Positions 1 to 9,463 of a stretch of DNA of 64,000 nucleotides are shown piece after piece. The stretch is from Pseudothermotoga sp. (GTDB lineage Bacteria; Thermotogota; Thermotogae; Thermotogales; DSM-5069). The notes below the pieces were generated by a model. That model searched no databases, was not told the DNA's origin, and saw only the letters and a program-made list of their open reading frames with translations. The position numbers and the translations under genes are program-made. The stretch is from NCBI GenBank assembly GCA_003510135.1, contig DOKY01000002.1, forward strand, positions 124,001 through 188,000. The letters run 5' to 3'. Every line of letters begins with the position of its first letter. Position 1 is the first letter of the stretch.

Positions 1-548
1 AAATTCCACTTTTGATGAAGAACAGATTCTTAGCGCAGTCCATTGGTGAGCTGAGCCCGATGATATACATGGCTTTCGCTTCTGTGTTCATTGCTTGGTT
101 CATCATCTACAAGACGAAACTGGGTCTGAGAATGAGGGCGGTGGGTGAAAATCCAGAGGCTGCCGACACTCTCGGTGTGAACGTATACGCGGTGAGGTAT
201 TTTGGAGTGCTCATGAGCGGTGTGATGGCCTCGTTAGGAGGGGCATTCTTGAGCGTGGGTGAGGTGGGAAACTTTCGCGAGCTGATGACCGGCGGACGTG
301 GTTTCATAGCGCTCGCCGCGATGATTCTCGGGAACTGGAATCCCGTGGGGGCAATGTGGGCCAGCTTACTGTTTGGTTTTTCAGAAGCCTTCGCGAACCA
401 GTTGCAGAGTAGCCCACTGCTAAGAGTGGCTTCGACCACGAAACCTTTGTTCAACATGTTTCCGTTTATTGTCACGCTGATTGTGATTGCTGGCTTCATT
501 GGAAAGACGCGACCACCTGCGGCTGACGGTGTGCCCTACGAGAAGTGA
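1..548 (+). CDS. ABC transporter permease, BmpA/simple-sugar type (5' truncated by window edge)
   Basis: This is the C-terminal part of an inner-membrane permease of the family that works with BmpA-type binding proteins (COG1079-like; nucleosides, riboflavin or simple sugars in known members). The reading frame is open from base 3 with no stop before the edge, so the gene begins outside the window. About 180 residues are visible against roughly 300 for the family. Visible are several hydrophobic helices, a glycine-rich segment around GVMASLGGAF, and the ILGNWNPVGAMWASLLFGF stretch typical of the family. It ends in a charged tail. The ATPase, the binding protein and the other permease should lie to the left. 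The substrate cannot be deduced from this fragment. Confidence 0.85.
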   Translation, partial: IPLLMKNRFLAQSIGELSPMIYMAFASVFIAWFIIYKTKLGLRMRAVGENPEAADTLGVNVYAVRYFGVLMSGVMASLGGAFLSVGEVGNFRELMTGGRGFIALAAMILGNWNPVGAMWASLLFGFSEAFANQLQSSPLLRVASTTKPLFNMFPFIVTLIVIAGFIGKTRPPAADGVPYEK

Positions 549-773
549 GGCATCTCGAAAAGTGCTCCTAACGATGTCGGTGCTCTTCGCTATCGTTCGC
601 ACTTTCTTCTGATGAGCATATACCTTCTTCACCTCAGATGTCCAGCAGCAATTTTTACGAAAGCCCGCCGGGAAAGTGTACTCTTTCAAGGGTGGAATGA
701 AAGGCTGCTTTTTCGTTAGATATATTGCAGTTTTTCTAATGATGGTAATGTACAACAGAAGGGAAAGTAAATT

Positions 774-968
774 GTGAGCAAAGCCGATTCCCTGCAGATA
801 GAGCTATTAAGTGCGAATGTGGTTGGAACTGCGATAGGGATGTTAATGTTGAAGTGGAAAGCCCACTACTTCAATAGTGGGAAAAGGTCACTCAACGGCA
901 TTGACCTGACAGCATACAATAACAGCGACATCACTGAAGACGAAATCAGAATACAAGATCAAAATTAA
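774..968 (+). CDS. Doubtful small open frame, unknown
   Basis: This is a 64-codon frame starting with GTG, preceded at some distance by a purine-rich GAAGGGAAAG that could act as a weak ribosome site. The product has no membrane segment, no motif I recognise and an acidic end. It stands alone in a gene-poor gap, so it may be noise or the remnant of a dead gene. It is listed because nothing else occupies the interval. A homologue in related genomes in the same frame would be needed to accept it. Confidence 0.2.
   Translation: MSKADSLQIELLSANVVGTAIGMLMLKWKAHYFNSGKRSLNGIDLTAYNNSDITEDEIRIQDQN
862..881. repeat. Perfect 7-bp inverted repeat, 6-base loop
   Basis: The arms CCCACTA and TAGTGGG flank CTTCAA. 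No run of T follows on either strand, so it does not look like an intrinsic terminator. It could be a short RNA hairpin or a dyad binding site, and its function is unknown. Confidence 0.4.
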
Positions 969-1073
969 CCCATGCCACTTGTTGATCTTCACTGATCGGT
1001 TGGAATCTTTCTTTGTCTTCGTGTGTTGGCCATGGTGGAGAAATTCCTCGGAGAATTCTTCTTGGCGATAAGC

Positions 1074-3167
1074 TCATTCCCCGGAAGGTTCAGATGATTT
1101 TTCTGGTTCATCCAAAACCTTTGGGCTCGCGATGAACTCCACCTCGTCCCCTTCTTTGATTGGGTCCACGAAGCTTGCCTCTCTCCCATTCAGCGTGATC
1201 CTGTAGTCTTTCAAGTTTTCCGTGTTTATCTCCGCACTGGCCAATACATCGGCTAGGATGGGTTCAAACCGTGACAGTTGAATCACCATGCCATCTGACA
1301 GGGCCTTATCCGAACTGACGTATTCACCGTTGACTAAGACAGTATGGTTCTTTTGAGTGATCTCGATCTGCTTGCCGTTGAACTTTACTTTTATACTGAG
1401 GGGTTGAGGAAGAAGGTCTTTCACCTTCATCTCGACTCCTTCGAAATGGTAGAAAAATCCCTGTTCCGTTTCTTCAAACCTTTGGAGTGTCAACTTGAAC
1501 CTTGGCACAACTTTGATTTCACCGTTCACTGTGCACCTCACAAAGCCAAGTTTTTCGTTCAAGAGCTGCTCTATCTCCTCTTTCGTTGGCCAGGAAACAA
1601 CGATGTCGTCACCATCGTTCACTAATCTTTGCAGATCTTCGACATTTTGGCCGTTCACGATCACAGTGGGAAGAAGCTCGAAGACCTGGTTACCGTTGAG
1701 AAAGGCCCGAACAGGCTTGATTAAGTCTTTCAGCATTGGCGATTCAGGTGTTTCACCTTCAAGAAACTCCACTTCAACTTCATCTCCTGTTTTCAACGTC
1801 CCATGAAGCGCGCATTCCCTGCCGTTGACTTTTACACGATACTTCTTTCTAATAATACCCCGTACGAGTTTCGTTTCGCCGTTCAACGTGTACACGAGCG
1901 ACGGTCTGATTTCGCCTATGAGGTCTCTTATGCTGTAACCAGACTGAGTGAGCAGCTGCAGAACCGTCGGAGCCCTACCGAAATTCAACAACCGCACTTC
2001 TTCACCGTTCAATCTAACCACGTCGTAGATGGAGCCAAGCTCTTTCGCCTTCATGTACGCAATACCCGCCAGAGTGACGAACTCACTTCCGACGAAACCT
2101 TCCTTGAGTGACTTGACCCTTTCAAACTCCTCAACCGACTTGAGCGCTACTCGTTCTTTCGAAAGTTTCAGCACTTCAGCGATCCTTTCTCTCAGGAGCG
2201 AAAGTTTCGCCCCTCCACCTACGAGCAAAACGGCGCTGGGTTTACCCAGATTCAATGCCTCTATGCGCTGGGCTATGTTCTCCGCGATGTGCGTGACGAT
2301 CGGATCTATAATTCTCTCCAGTTGTGATCTCTCTACGAGTATCCTTTCACCTGTGAGGTTGTTCACCTCGATGCTCTGCGCGGACTCGATTTTTCTTTTG
2401 AGCAGCTCTGCCGTTTTGAAGTCGAGCAAGTAGTGTTTCGCTATGGCCTCCGTTACCTCGTCGCCAGCAAGCGCGACCATGTCGTAACCGAGGACCGTGC
2501 CACCCTTCGCGATCGCGATGTCGCTCGTGCCTGCCCCGATGTCAACCAAGGCTATGTTCAGAAACCTCAGATCATCTGGCAGAGCCACCTCCAGTGCTGC
2601 CATGGGTTCAAGAGTCAGAAACGCGCACCTCAAACCGGCGAGATGAAGCGCACTGATCATGGCGTCTATAACCTGGTTAGGTAGCATCGCAACAATGAGT
2701 TTGGTGTAAAGCTCATCGCCTCTGTGGCCGAGAGGGTTTTTGATCCAAAGACCATCGAGTTTGTACTCCAGAACGGAATAGCCCGCACAGTAAAGATTGA
2801 TCCCAGATTCGTCTGAAAAAGAAATCTGCGCCAGGGCGCGTGCCTCAAGTTCTTTCACTATCTTCTCATCGACCACACCGCTGGGGACCTTCGTACTGGC
2901 CTCCACAATCTGTGTCTTCAGGTATCTTCCTGCAACTGCAACTGCAACATCTTCGAGCGTGGTATCGTTCCGACTCTCGAGGTTTTTCTTGATCTTCTCA
3001 ATGATCCTGGCGACACTCTTAATATCGTGTATCTGGCCATCCAGCATGCTCCTCACCGGATGCTCCATAGACTCGTAGTCGACGACGGTCAAAACTTCGT
3101 CTTCGAAAGTTCCAACGAGCCCCGCAACTTTTCTCGTTCCAACGTCCAGCGCGAAAACGCTTTTCAT
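1074..3167 (-). CDS. FtsA/PilM-like actin-fold ATPase with C-terminal beta-domain repeats
   Basis: This 697-residue protein has an actin/Hsp70-type fold. The N-terminus has the phosphate-1 signature (ALDVGTRKVAGLVG), the middle the phosphate-2 motif (LVDIGAGTSDIAI), and there is an adenosine motif around LLVGGGAKLSLLRE. These resemble FtsA and PilM, and an SHS2-like insertion is likely. The last 320 or so residues are unlike normal FtsA: short modules recur with a VNG or LNG turn followed by an acidic DGD/GDEV turn, suggesting repeated small beta domains. A separate ordinary FtsA is encoded at 9464-10720, so this is a paralogue, probably for envelope or division assembly. Its start overlaps the mutS2 stop by 4 bases. 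I infer that it binds ATP and polymerises or scaffolds; the partner is unknown. Confidence 0.75.
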   Translation of the reverse strand: MKSVFALDVGTRKVAGLVGTFEDEVLTVVDYESMEHPVRSMLDGQIHDIKSVARIIEKIKKNLESRNDTTLEDVAVAVAGRYLKTQIVEASTKVPSGVVDEKIVKELEARALAQISFSDESGINLYCAGYSVLEYKLDGLWIKNPLGHRGDELYTKLIVAMLPNQVIDAMISALHLAGLRCAFLTLEPMAALEVALPDDLRFLNIALVDIGAGTSDIAIAKGGTVLGYDMVALAGDEVTEAIAKHYLLDFKTAELLKRKIESAQSIEVNNLTGERILVERSQLERIIDPIVTHIAENIAQRIEALNLGKPSAVLLVGGGAKLSLLRERIAEVLKLSKERVALKSVEEFERVKSLKEGFVGSEFVTLAGIAYMKAKELGSIYDVVRLNGEEVRLLNFGRAPTVLQLLTQSGYSIRDLIGEIRPSLVYTLNGETKLVRGIIRKKYRVKVNGRECALHGTLKTGDEVEVEFLEGETPESPMLKDLIKPVRAFLNGNQVFELLPTVIVNGQNVEDLQRLVNDGDDIVVSWPTKEEIEQLLNEKLGFVRCTVNGEIKVVPRFKLTLQRFEETEQGFFYHFEGVEMKVKDLLPQPLSIKVKFNGKQIEITQKNHTVLVNGEYVSSDKALSDGMVIQLSRFEPILADVLASAEINTENLKDYRITLNGREASFVDPIKEGDEVEFIASPKVLDEPEKSSEPSGE

Positions 3168-5449
3168 ATTTCGACCACCGTCACGCCTGTTCCACCCTCG
3201 TTTGGGGTACCGAACCTGTAGCGCTTGACCCTGCTATCCTTTCTCAGTATTTCCCAGATACCAACGGCAAGCCTGCCCGTCCCCTTGCCGTGTATGATGT
3301 AGCCGATCTTGAAGTCAGACATGAATAGATCGTCAATGAACTTCTCGACCAGAGGTTCTGCTTCCTCGACGGTCAGACCACGCACATCAATCTCAGGTTT
3401 CTCCAGGTCGGGCTTTATCTCGTGGACCATCTGCTGAACTTGCATTTCTTTTCGGTCCACTTTTACCAGGTTCTTCGCGCGTGCTTCGAGCCTCAGACCA
3501 TTGAAGTCAACAATGTATCTGTCATTCCTAGCCTCGACAACTTTTCCAACAGCATCACCATTTCTCAGTTTCACGGTATCACCGACAGATATCTGTGATT
3601 CTTCAACAGGTTCTTGGTTGAGTTGTATCCGTTTCAGCCTTGTCACGTGACTTTCAAAATGCTTCGATGCGCTTCTCAAGTTGGCCAGATCTTGTTTGCT
3701 CTTTATCGAATGTATGGTCTCATCCACATCCCGCTTGGCCCGTTTGATGTAATCGTACAGCTGTTTGAGTTCTTTGTCGAGTTCCTCTATCTTCTTTCGC
3801 TTCAGTTCCTGATATTTCTGTTCGTAGTCCTGCTTTAGCTTTTCGAGCTTGGCCCGCTCGGTCTCGAGTTCTTCGATCCTCTTTTCCATGAGAACCAACT
3901 GTTTTTGATATTCTTCGACAATTTTTTCCACCTCAACGTAATCTTTCCCCAGATAATTCCTGGCCATCTCGAGCACGGTCTCGTCGAGCCCCAGCCTCTG
4001 GGCTATCTCGAGTGCGTGGGAACCACCGGGCACACCCATGAGGATTCGGTAGGTCGGCTTCAGCGTTTCGGGATCGAACTCCAGAGAAGCGCTGATTAGC
4101 TTTTCGTCGTTTACCGCGCGGAGTTTTATCGGTGTCAGGTGGGTTGTTACAATGAATTTGCAACCTATCCGCTTCAGCTGTTCTATCACGGCGAGTCCAA
4201 GGGCGGCCCCCTCCACTGGGTCGGTTCCAGCGCCCAGCTCATCGAGGAGGACCAAGCTGTTCTTGCTGGCCGATTCGAGCGCGAGCACGATGTTTCTCAG
4301 GTGAGATGAAAACGTGCTCAGGTTCTGCTCTATGCTCTGCTCGTCACCGATATCTGCAAAGATGCTCTCAAACCCAAAGATCTCAGTACCGTGCTCGCAG
4401 GGTAGGGGAATTGCAGCCATCATCATGCAGCAAAAGAGACCTATCGTTTTGAGGGAAACCGTCTTTCCCCCGGTGTTAGGGCCTGTGAGGATCAAACCGT
4501 GTTTGTCTTCGGGCAGGACCAGATCTATGGGCACGACCCTGGAACGATCGAGCAGGGGATGTCTGGCTTGAACGACTCTCACGACCCTCTTTGACGATGG
4601 ATAAACGACGATGGCCTTCTGGTCGATGGCGAACAGGCCTCTAGCCTGGAGTGAGTCCACAATCGCAACGAAGTTCAGGCCCTCTTCGATTCGTCTGATG
4701 TTCTGCCTGACGAGTGTGGTCAGTTCCCTCAGAATCCTGTTTATCTCTCTTTGTTCTTCCTCTCTGAGCTCGTAAAGCGTGTTGTTCAGGGGGACGAAAT
4801 CGTCAGGCTCGACGAAGCAAGTTGCGGATGAAGACGACAACGCATGGACAATTCCTTTAACCTGTCCCCTGTAGCTGGCCTTGATGGGAAAGACGTGCCT
4901 ACCATCCCTGAGAACGCAGATGGGATCCTGCAACAAGAACTTGTTCGCCCTGATGAAGGAATCACTCTTTTTCTTGATCTCCTCGAGAACGGATCTCATC
5001 CCTCGTCTTATCTCTTTCAAGTTTTCAGACGCTTCGTCTTTTATCCAGCTGTTTGTGTCAATACATCTATGAATCTGCTCAGCGACGTGGGTAGCAGGTT
5101 CAACAGTTTGAGCCAGCATTTTCATTGTGAAAGAATCCGGCAATCTGTCAAGCCTTTCTTTCAGAAGGTTTACTACAGCAACGGCATCTGCGATCCTCAA
5201 CAGCTCCTGTGGCTCGAGGATCGAACCTGAGTTCAGTTTCGTCAAGACATCTTCTATGTCCGCATTGCCAGCGTTGCTGGGAAGCAAGCTCTCGGACGAC
5301 TTCAACAACTCTATGACTTCTTCCACGAACTTCAGTTCCTGTGTGGGATCTTTCCTGGGTCTCAACGAACGAACACACTTCTTTCCAAGTTGTGTGACAG
5401 CGTAGTTTGCGAGCAAGGATAAGAACTTGTCGTAGTCGAGTCTTTCCAA
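3164..5449 (-). CDS. mutS2: Endonuclease MutS2
   Basis: MutS2 is a MutS-family ATPase with a C-terminal nuclease. Known members suppress homologous recombination or act on stalled ribosomes. The 761 residues match the family length. The N-terminal lever and clamp region has long helices. Walker A is GPNTGGKT at about residues 323-330, followed by the ABC-type LDELGAGTDP Walker B. A coiled coil rich in Lys and Glu spans about 515-590. The C-terminal Smr domain, from about 687, shows IDVRG and HGKGTG. The mismatch-recognition domain of MutS1 is absent, as expected. The gene lies in the long minus-strand run, just before the FtsA-like paralogue and overlapping it by 4 bases. Confidence 0.96.
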   Translation of the reverse strand: MERLDYDKFLSLLANYAVTQLGKKCVRSLRPRKDPTQELKFVEEVIELLKSSESLLPSNAGNADIEDVLTKLNSGSILEPQELLRIADAVAVVNLLKERLDRLPDSFTMKMLAQTVEPATHVAEQIHRCIDTNSWIKDEASENLKEIRRGMRSVLEEIKKKSDSFIRANKFLLQDPICVLRDGRHVFPIKASYRGQVKGIVHALSSSSATCFVEPDDFVPLNNTLYELREEEQREINRILRELTTLVRQNIRRIEEGLNFVAIVDSLQARGLFAIDQKAIVVYPSSKRVVRVVQARHPLLDRSRVVPIDLVLPEDKHGLILTGPNTGGKTVSLKTIGLFCCMMMAAIPLPCEHGTEIFGFESIFADIGDEQSIEQNLSTFSSHLRNIVLALESASKNSLVLLDELGAGTDPVEGAALGLAVIEQLKRIGCKFIVTTHLTPIKLRAVNDEKLISASLEFDPETLKPTYRILMGVPGGSHALEIAQRLGLDETVLEMARNYLGKDYVEVEKIVEEYQKQLVLMEKRIEELETERAKLEKLKQDYEQKYQELKRKKIEELDKELKQLYDYIKRAKRDVDETIHSIKSKQDLANLRSASKHFESHVTRLKRIQLNQEPVEESQISVGDTVKLRNGDAVGKVVEARNDRYIVDFNGLRLEARAKNLVKVDRKEMQVQQMVHEIKPDLEKPEIDVRGLTVEEAEPLVEKFIDDLFMSDFKIGYIIHGKGTGRLAVGIWEILRKDSRVKRYRFGTPNEGGTGVTVVEI

Positions 5450-5488
5450 CGTGTGAACTTCTATGTGAGAACACCTCCAAATGATATT

Positions 5489-6691
5489 CTACTCGCTCAC
5501 CTGCAGTGTCGTTTCAAAGTCGAGTCGATCGTTTTTCGTGGCCACCTTTACCAGGAGTCTGTAGTTGCCCGGTTGCGTTATGGCGGACACGCTGTAGGGA
5601 TAGAATCTGAAAATCTCGTACTTCGAATAGGGAGCCAGCCACATGCGCACAGGCCCTTTCTTGAAATTCAAAGAAGTGGGAAGCAGCGATACTATGATCT
5701 CCTCAATCTCGAGGAAGACATCGTCTCTCGATTCGTTCAAAAGATACACCGAGAACTGCAGAGGAGTCCTCATGTTGTATATCTTTGGTGCATCCGTGTA
5801 GACCTTCACTTTTTTCAAATTCTTTTCCGCCTCGTTGATACAGGCCACTGGCAAGACCAACGAATTCGTCGAACCGTTCACCACGCATTCGAGCTGTAAC
5901 GAGTACACGCCTTCTTTGTCGAATGGGACGAGCAGGGTCTCTATCAGTTCGATGAGTTCACCGACCTTCACGTTCTGCCAGAAAGGTTCGACTTGAACCG
6001 TGTTCTGCCAGACGATCTTTCCATCGTGTTTCAGAGTGACACTGACGGGATCTATTCTCAGATCCTGAACACGCGAAGTTTGATTGACCAGAAACAGCTT
6101 CAATTGAGCATTTTCGCCAACATAATAAAAGTCGCTGAAGTTTTCCACAATCAGCTCGTAACGTTCCACACTCATAAACTTTTTCTCTGCGGAAACTTTC
6201 TTACCATCGACGATTGCTTCCACGTGTATGACATACTCCCCGGAAGGAAGATTGGTTATCTCCTTTTCCCTCTTGAGATCGAAGAGCAACCGGCTCGTGA
6301 ATGGTTCGAAAACGCTTCTCACAGGCTGAGTCTGTTTGAAGCTGTACACCTGTTGCTTGTCGGAGTTGATTATCTGAAAGGTAAAATCTGATATAACAAT
6401 CTCGCGTCTCTTTTCTGAATTGTTGTAGAGCCTAATTTGCACGTCAAGCGGAACACCGGCGCTATGCGTATCCTCACACTGTATCAAAAGCTGGTTCGGG
6501 GGAGCTTTTTCTATGGAAAGTTGGGCGTAGTAGCTTCTGATGCCAAAGAAGAAGATGAACACCGCAACGAGGTTCAGCAATAAAAAATAAAACCCACGTC
6601 TGCGGTACCTCTGGGTTTTCTCTCGTTCTCTCTTGGCAATTTCCTGTTCTTTCTTCCTCCAGCTTTCGGGATCCCTTGAGAGGTATTTCAT
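5489..6691 (-). CDS. Membrane-anchored protein of unknown function
   Basis: I do not recognise this 400-residue protein. The first 32 residues are strongly charged (Lys, Arg, Glu), then comes one hydrophobic helix (about 33-52, rich in Phe and Leu), then about 345 residues predicted to be beta-rich and outside the membrane. The outer part shows roughly three similar units with ordered strands and phrases such as NNSEKRRE and NESRDDVF, reminiscent of Ig-like or BsuPI-type modules. That likeness is weak. Its start overlaps the stop of pilB by 4 bases, so it is translated with the pilus ATPase and might act in pilus or envelope assembly. That role is inferred from position only. Confidence 0.6.
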   Translation of the reverse strand: MKYLSRDPESWRKKEQEIAKREREKTQRYRRRGFYFLLLNLVAVFIFFFGIRSYYAQLSIEKAPPNQLLIQCEDTHSAGVPLDVQIRLYNNSEKRREIVISDFTFQIINSDKQQVYSFKQTQPVRSVFEPFTSRLLFDLKREKEITNLPSGEYVIHVEAIVDGKKVSAEKKFMSVERYELIVENFSDFYYVGENAQLKLFLVNQTSRVQDLRIDPVSVTLKHDGKIVWQNTVQVEPFWQNVKVGELIELIETLLVPFDKEGVYSLQLECVVNGSTNSLVLPVACINEAEKNLKKVKVYTDAPKIYNMRTPLQFSVYLLNESRDDVFLEIEEIIVSLLPTSLNFKKGPVRMWLAPYSKYEIFRFYPYSVSAITQPGNYRLLVKVATKNDRLDFETTLQVSE

Positions 6692-8388
6692 ATCGAAGTG
6701 GTCACCCTTAGCACTTCCTCGAAGGATGTGATCCCCTTCAAGACCTTTTCGAAGCCGTCTATGAACATAGGGCGCATGCCCTTTCGCAACGCGAGATCGT
6801 ATATCTCCCTCTCGCCTCCACCGGCCACTATCACATCCTTGATCTCTCTGTCGAGCACCAAAACCTCACCTACTGCAACCCTTCCTTTGTAGCCCATACC
6901 GTTACATTCTGCACATCCTGGACCAACGGTGTATTCTACCGGGTCCAGTTCTGGGAAGACTTCCTTCCACATCTGCAAATATTCCGGTCTGAGCTGTGCT
7001 TTAACTCGACAGTTTTCACACAGTTTCCGTACCAGTCTCTGGCTCACAACGCCGATCAACGCCGTGGACAAAAGATGCCTGTCAACACCAAGATTGACCA
7101 GTCTGTCGACCGCGGCAGCGGCACTGTTCGTGTGAAGCGTGCTGAGCACAAGATGTCCTGTAAGTGCGGCTTCGACCGCCAGATTTGCTGTCTCTTTGTC
7201 CCTCATCTCACCGATCATGATTATGTCTGGATCTTGACGCAGAAAAGATCTCAGAAACCTCGCAAAAGTTAAACCGATTTCCGGGCTCACCTGACACTGA
7301 GTTACGCCGTCTATGGTATACTCCACCGGATCTTCGGCTGTCACTATATTCACGGTGATGTCCTTCAGTTTGTTTATCATGGCAACAAGTGTGGTGGACT
7401 TGCCACTGCCAGTGGGCCCCGTGACCAGGATGATACCGTTAGGCCTCATGAGGAGTTGAGAGATCAGCTTGTAATTGTACTCACTGAAGCCAAGTTCTTC
7501 AAGTTGCTTGTACGCCGCAGAGACTCTGAGTATCCTCATCACCACTTTTTCACCGTGGACCGATGGCATCGTCGAAACACGGAAGTCGTACTGTTCACCA
7601 TGTATGCTCATGTAAAACTTCCCATCCTGGGGCAGGCGCTTTTCTGATATATCCAGTCCCGATAAGATTTTTATTCGTGTGACCACCGCTCCGTGTTGAG
7701 CCTTAGGATAATCTATTATCTTGCGGAGAAGGCCATCAATCCTGTACCTCACGCGTACATAGTTCCTGAAGGGTTCTATGTGAATATCACTCGCTTCCAT
7801 CTGCACGGCCTTCTGGATGAGGGCGTTCACCATCTTGATGATCGGCGCCTCGGGTTCTGCTTCGATCTCTTCAGTTTCCTCGATTGTCAAAACCTCTGGT
7901 TCAACCTCCTCCGCGATTGGTATCTGTTGTGCCAGCTCAGCGATGCCACCCTGAACGTGTTGTTTGTACATAAGCGCGAACAAAGAAGGTGTCACGAGAT
8001 AGATCAATGGTTCTTTTCCGGTGATGAACTTGACTTCCCCTCTGATCCTGCTCAGGTTGAGAACGCTGTCGGTCACAAGCACAAGCTGATCATCACGTTT
8101 GTCGATGGGTATGATACGCAACTCTTCAATCATAGCTCTGGGTAAACTGTTCAAAACTTCTGCAGGGATGGACCTGGGCGAATCTTTGAGCATGGGCAGA
8201 TTGTACTGTTCTGCCAGCGCCTCGGTGAGCTCCTCCCAGGTTACGTATCCCAACTCGACTAGAATCTCACCTAGGGGTTTTTTGGTATGCTTTTGGTGTT
8301 CCAAAGCTCTGTTGAGTTGCTCCTTTGTGATAATACCCTTCTCAAGGAGGACTTCACCGATCCTTCTGTACCTGACTCTGTCAGGCAT
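6688..8388 (-). CDS. pilB: Type IV pilus assembly / type II secretion ATPase PilB (GspE)
   Basis: This cytoplasmic hexameric ATPase drives pilus extension or DNA uptake. The 566 residues comprise an N-terminal MshEN-type domain (about 1-150, the GEVLLEKGIITKEQLNRAL region), an acidic linker, and the secretion ATPase core. The core has Walker A GPTGSGKST, the Asp box (EDPVEY), Walker B IMIGEMRD and the His box (GHLVLSTLHTNSA). Near the C-terminus a tetracysteine zinc site (CENC ... CAEC) is intact, which is typical of PilB/GspE and lacking in PilT. It sits between ftsZ (8-base overlap) and the membrane-anchored unknown, an unusual pairing with division genes. No other pilus core genes are nearby. 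Confidence 0.93.
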   Translation of the reverse strand: MPDRVRYRRIGEVLLEKGIITKEQLNRALEHQKHTKKPLGEILVELGYVTWEELTEALAEQYNLPMLKDSPRSIPAEVLNSLPRAMIEELRIIPIDKRDDQLVLVTDSVLNLSRIRGEVKFITGKEPLIYLVTPSLFALMYKQHVQGGIAELAQQIPIAEEVEPEVLTIEETEEIEAEPEAPIIKMVNALIQKAVQMEASDIHIEPFRNYVRVRYRIDGLLRKIIDYPKAQHGAVVTRIKILSGLDISEKRLPQDGKFYMSIHGEQYDFRVSTMPSVHGEKVVMRILRVSAAYKQLEELGFSEYNYKLISQLLMRPNGIILVTGPTGSGKSTTLVAMINKLKDITVNIVTAEDPVEYTIDGVTQCQVSPEIGLTFARFLRSFLRQDPDIIMIGEMRDKETANLAVEAALTGHLVLSTLHTNSAAAAVDRLVNLGVDRHLLSTALIGVVSQRLVRKLCENCRVKAQLRPEYLQMWKEVFPELDPVEYTVGPGCAECNGMGYKGRVAVGEVLVLDREIKDVIVAGGGEREIYDLALRKGMRPMFIDGFEKVLKGITSFEEVLRVTTSI

Positions 8389-9445
8389 TCGTCATGTCCT
8401 CCAGACCCAATCTGTAGATCGCCGGTATGTCCGTCTCTGGGAAGAGTATCCTTTCTTCCTGATCGAAACCGGTTGCTATGACCGTGACTTTCATTTCGTC
8501 TTCCTTGAGATCGTCGTCAATGATTAGACCGAACTTAACATCTGCTTCTTCGCTGCAACTCTGTCTCACAATTGAGGCAGCCAGATGGAGTTCCCTGAGC
8601 TGCACAGTCTTCGGTGCGGAAACGTTCAGTATTATTGCCTTAGCGTTCTCCACAGGTTGCTCCATCAGCCTGCTAGTCATGGCTCTTTTCGCAGCTTCCG
8701 CCGCTCTGTTGGTCCCTTTTCCAATACCTATGCCAAGCATAGCAACGCCTGCATCGCGCATGACTGACTCTACGTCAGCGAAGTCAAGGTTTATGTAACC
8801 TCTCTTGGTTATGAGTTCCGAAATGCCCCTCACACCTTGGTGAAGCATCTCGTCAGCCGCTGCAAACGCTTCAACTGCTGTCACGTCTGCGGGTAATTCT
8901 TCGAGCAGCTTGTTGTTGGATACCTTGATGAGTGTGTCCACGCTCGGTTTGAGCCTTCTCAATCCCTCCATTGCCCTCTGCCATCTTTCCTTACCTTCGA
9001 AGTAGAAAGGAGTAGTGACAACGGCAACCGTCAGCACACCCAACTTTTTTGCCGCATCGGCTATCACCGGTGTCGCACCCGTCCCTGTGCCACCGCCAAA
9101 CCCGGCAGTAATGAAGAGCATGTCGGTGTCTTTGAGGACCTGCTCTATCTTGTCTAAACTCTCCACAGCAGCTTCTTCTCCTATCTTTGGATTTCCCCCC
9201 GCTCCGAGGCCGCGGGTCCTGCGTTCTCCTATTTGAATCTTCAGATCTGCTTCGGTTTCTTCAAGAACCTGCACATCGGTGTTCACCGCTATGAGCACAA
9301 CGTTTTTCAGGCCCATCTTGGCCATGCGGCTCACAGCGTTGTTGCCTGCACCCCCCACTCCTATGACCTTTATGATGGGGATTCTCTTTCTTGTCAGCTT
9401 CTCAGCTTCTTTACCTTTCTCTTGTTTGCTCAGCTCGAAAGGCAT
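8381..9445 (-). CDS. ftsZ: Cell division GTPase FtsZ
   Basis: FtsZ is the tubulin-like GTPase that forms the division ring. The 354 residues show the nucleotide-binding glycine motif GGAGNNAV, the T3 loop, the tubulin signature FGGGTGTG, and the T7 loop catalytic region NLDFADVE. The conserved C-terminal peptide that binds FtsA and other partners is present as DIPAIYRLG. The start is ATG with a strong GAGGAGG site 8 bases upstream. ftsA lies directly upstream with an 18-base gap, so the ftsA-ftsZ pair is conserved even though the rest of the dcw cluster is not here. Confidence 0.98.
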   Translation of the reverse strand: MPFELSKQEKGKEAEKLTRKRIPIIKVIGVGGAGNNAVSRMAKMGLKNVVLIAVNTDVQVLEETEADLKIQIGERRTRGLGAGGNPKIGEEAAVESLDKIEQVLKDTDMLFITAGFGGGTGTGATPVIADAAKKLGVLTVAVVTTPFYFEGKERWQRAMEGLRRLKPSVDTLIKVSNNKLLEELPADVTAVEAFAAADEMLHQGVRGISELITKRGYINLDFADVESVMRDAGVAMLGIGIGKGTNRAAEAAKRAMTSRLMEQPVENAKAIILNVSAPKTVQLRELHLAASIVRQSCSEEADVKFGLIIDDDLKEDEMKVTVIATGFDQEERILFPETDIPAIYRLGLEDMTNA

Positions 9446-9463
9446 AGGATCGCCTCCTCAGGT

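Larger units (their letters stand above)
549..1073. other. Gene-poor stretch between the permease and the FtsA-like gene
   Basis: About 525 bases lie between the plus-strand permease and the stop of the minus-strand FtsA-like gene. I see no RNA gene, no convincing promoter and no strong terminator. It holds one weak 64-codon open frame (774-968) and, inside that, a perfect 7-bp inverted repeat with a 6-base loop (862-881). The rest looks unstructured. It could be a decayed gene or a long convergent spacer. Confidence 0.5.

Noticed and set aside
420..755. Minus-strand frame of 111 codons overlapping the end of the permease
   Set aside because: It shadows the permease end, has no ribosome site, and the product has no recognisable motif.
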